A stretch of 64,000 nt of DNA. Origin: Rhyacichthys aspro (Eukaryota > Chordata > Actinopteri > Gobiiformes > Rhyacichthyidae). The stretch lies in contig CM072156.1 in the NCBI GenBank assembly GCA_036850595.1, positions 15,820,326 to 15,884,325 on the forward strand, read 5' to 3'. The notes beneath the pieces are model-generated. The model did no database searches. It was not told where the DNA came from and saw only the letters and a program-made list of their open reading frames with translations. The position numbers and the translations under genes are program-made. Every line of letters begins with the position of its first letter. The first letter of the stretch is position 1. Positions 61,037 through 64,000 of this stretch are shown one piece after another.

Positions 61037-64000
61037 GACTTCTTCTATGAATCACATTCATTATGTGTAAGTGTCTGTTTGTAGTTTTAAAGCCATGCCA
61101 TTTTATTACAGCCAAGCTACAGAAACATGAAAAAGGAAAAAAAACCACTTAAATTTTACCATTTGTGCAAAGTGAGGAGGGACTCTAACTAGGTTTCAGT
61201 TCAGCGCTGTTATTACAGTGATAAGTATCTCCTGGGACCTTTGGTATGAATGATATGCATTTAGTTGACACCCTCAGACTAAATAGATCTGTAATCTCTA
61301 TTGATTCACAGGCAGTATCCAGACTGTAACCGGATTATGCAAAGCACCGGCCATCCTGAGAGTGTGTATTCGATACTCTTTTGCGACATCCATCGACTGA
61401 GGTACTTTTGAGGTACTGTTTGATGACACAGTTGTGTAGTTTTCACATTCATTAGTCTCATCCACTCAAACACAAGGATTTATGCTGTAGGTTGTTTTGA
61501 AGAAAGTTATCAAAATGGGAACTAAAGTATTATAATAATATTATCCGCACCACAGTCTGTATCCACATCACATTCAAAGAAGACTATCTACCCACAGGAG
61601 GTAAGGCCAACAAAAGCCCACCACCCACACCTAATAATAAGGGTCATTACCAGTGAGTGACTCTTCTGAGGCATCCTTTGATTTGACAGTAATGAGCTCT
61701 GTTGGACATAATCGCCGTTTAGAGATGGCAGCAGCGGGGGGAAGTGGGGCTCTAATCCTGGCAGAAGCTGGCCCTTCTAAACAAGTCAATATTTGTCTCT
61801 GCTGACAAGAGATTGCAGTTAGAGCAGTCGCTGGGGCATAAGGCGGGGCTGCGGGGCAATGGAAAAAGGGAGGGGAGTCTCGCTGCAGATGCTCCATCAA
61901 ACTTTTGATGACAAAGCAGACGAGTCTTTGCTTTTGGAGAAAAATTAAACTCTAGTGAATGAGGTGAGGAAGTTGGAGGAGGTTGGTCGTGCAGCATTAC
62001 TTAAAGTAACACCATATGTGAAATGACAGGAATGTGAAGCCAAATGATTTATGTGCAAGTACTTTGGATTTATGTATTAGCCATATTGGAAAAATGGAAA
62101 ACATTTAAGCGCAATGAAGCATCAAATATCACTCAACAGTCAGTGTAATACTATAGATGCAATAACCTTCGCTTGTACTTCACAAAAACAGGCATATAAT
62201 GGATTCCTTAAGCAAGATATGCATTCTTCTCACAGATAAGTCACATTGTTTTTAAAAGGAAAGTGAAGTCTCCACAAAATGTTAACCGTCACTGAACCAT
62301 ACAAGTTTATGACAATTGTTCTAAGAGTTTGACAATATAGCAAATAGGGTGTAGTCATTCATGCATGCCGGGCTTGTTGTTGCTACTGAGATGAGCTAGG
62401 CTGACAGCTTGTCTCATATTGTTAGCCAGCAAGTCCATTGGAGAATAACTCACCCAGAATACCAGCTGACCGAAGCACCAGGGGTACGCAATAGGCCCAG
62501 GCTAGCGCACAGTCAAAAACAACAGTTGTAGGCCACCGAAAGCACGTAAATGTTCGTGTGTGGCCTGTGTGACCTGTTTGTGCGTCTGAGTGTGTGGTGG
62601 GAGTAGGCTTTACAGTATTCTCAGTGGGAGCTGAACCATGACCATCAGCTGCCCCCTTAAATTTGTTTTTGTTAGGCCTGGATACTCTTGCTCAAAAATA
62701 CAAGTGCCACAAGACAACTGATGATGAATCTGCTCTGCAATTGAACATCATTTATTTTGTCTTTTTTTCTTTTGTCCTAATAATGTCATTATGTCCGTAC
62801 ACAGAGCTGGTTAATGGTAAACCTATTCATGTAACCAGTTGAGTAAACTGATATTGTTAGGGTTGTTTTAAAGTACTTTTTTATTATTATTACATTTGAT
62901 TTGTTACCTTTATTTTCATACATATTTTTGTTTTGTTATTTTGGTGTACTTCTGATTTGGACCCTGAAAATCATTAAAATAATAACAGCCAAGTCAAATT
63001 TTAGCTTCTTTACCCACCTTTACTAATACATGCACATAAGCCTTAACTTATCCTTTTTATTGAACTACACAATTGCACATTAACTGTCCACTAATTTAAG
63101 TAGCAGAAAAATCAAAGAAGCTTCTTTATGGAAATTGAATAGATATACCGTATGACATAAGCATTATCATACAATGGATGTTTCCGAAGTGATACAGCAT
63201 TTCTTTAGGTATCATTATCTCCAACGGAGCAGAAACACATAAAAGCAGCATACACAGGTGCCTGCTGCTCAGTGTTGTCATCAATGTAAGCTGCTGCGCC
63301 CAAATGGGACTTGAGAAAAAGGGACCGCAGCTGAACCAAAAACACAACTGCTCCACTCTCCTCAGATCTCCCTGCTGCTCGATATCCCACCCAAGCAGCA
63401 AGCAACAAATGCCCTCCGTAGCGTGTGTGTATGTTTTAGTTTAGCGACAGGTGGACGAGCGCTACAGAGAAAGTAGGGTGAGCGTTGACAGGCAGAGGAA
63501 TGTGTCAGATCTCTGTTTACACGCAGAAGGACACACACTCTGCGCTCACTGCTGTAATCACCCAAAACAAAGCATTAACTGAGAGATATGTATCACAAAG
63601 GGATCAGTTAGGGAAAGTATATCTCCATACAATCCGTCCATTAGTCACTTTAACAAGGGACGGCGGCTCAAGACATGAAATGGGAGCATCGCTTATCATT
63701 TCTCTGACTTACCTGGGAACACTGAGCATTCAGCTCCCCCCCGAGTAGGAAAAAAAAAAGAAAAACAGGAAAGACACTTGTTGTCAAGTGTGGAGTACAT
63801 TTGGCCCCCTGTTTGAGTGAGTGTTTTGTCGGTGTGTGGGTGGCTGGGCTGTTGACCGTGAATGTGTGTGGTACAAGATGTTTATGTTTGTGTGTGTTTT
63901 CCTTGTTGCCTTTTGTCACCTTTTCTGCCAGTGGATGTTGTTGTTTTTTATTTGTAAGTAGCTCATAATAAGGTCATGATGGGACAATGTAGGCTTAACA
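61037..64000. other. Non-coding DNA downstream of aplnra
   Basis: No gene is recognised up to the window end. A GC-richer, element-like block spans about 61620-61930 and contains a perfect inverted repeat CATCAAA-CT-TTTGATG (61895-61910). Another denser block lies at about 63220-63520. The rest is AT-rich and without clear structure. Confidence 0.45.

Overview
The window is a stretch of a teleost fish chromosome. It has intron-rich protein-coding genes with GT-AG splice sites, short introns, AT-rich intergenic DNA with CpG-richer promoters, fish-type SINE and MITE debris, and proteins that align residue by residue with vertebrate families recalled from memory. The compact introns suggest an acanthomorph (percomorph-like) fish, but that is an inference. 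No prokaryotic, viral or CRISPR content was seen.

Layout from left to right. (1) 775-9910, minus: rasal1, a dual-C2, RasGAP and PH protein. It is cut by the window edge inside the PH domain, so its C-terminus lies to the left. (2) 10731-12107, plus: dgcr6, head-to-head with rasal1 across about 820 bp. (3) 14163-17833, plus: slc7a4, an orphan member of the cationic amino-acid transporter family, with a probable non-coding first exon near 13371. (4) 20236-23295, minus: ccdc157, tail-to-tail with slc7a4. (5) 23630-27661, plus: sf3a1, a U2 snRNP splicing factor, head-to-head with ccdc157 across 334 bp. (6) 29478-35883, plus: tbc1d10a (EPI64), a Rab GAP ending in a PDZ ligand. (7) About 37.4-58.6 kb: a gene desert without supported exons. 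It holds several compact motif arrangements: paired forkhead sites, inverted and clustered GATA sites, and perfect DR1 and DR3 nuclear-receptor repeats. (8) 59202-60287, plus: a single-exon apelin receptor, aplnra-like. (9) 61.0-64 kb: downstream non-coding DNA.

The genes do not form a pathway; the block is held together by ancestry. ccdc157-sf3a1-tbc1d10a keeps the order and orientation of human 22q12.2. dgcr6 and slc7a4 both belong to human 22q11.2, and rasal1 to 12q24. The desert beside the developmentally regulated apelin receptor is the most likely place for long-range enhancers.

I did not find a convincing wholly new biological system. The most unusual observations are three GC-AG introns among 53 delineated coding introns, a perfect RFX X-box in the ccdc157/sf3a1 bidirectional promoter, CTCF-like motifs in convergent orientation around the desert, and the motif arrangements inside the desert. 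Exon coordinates were read by eye from splice consensus, reading phase and remembered homologues; no alignment or search was run.
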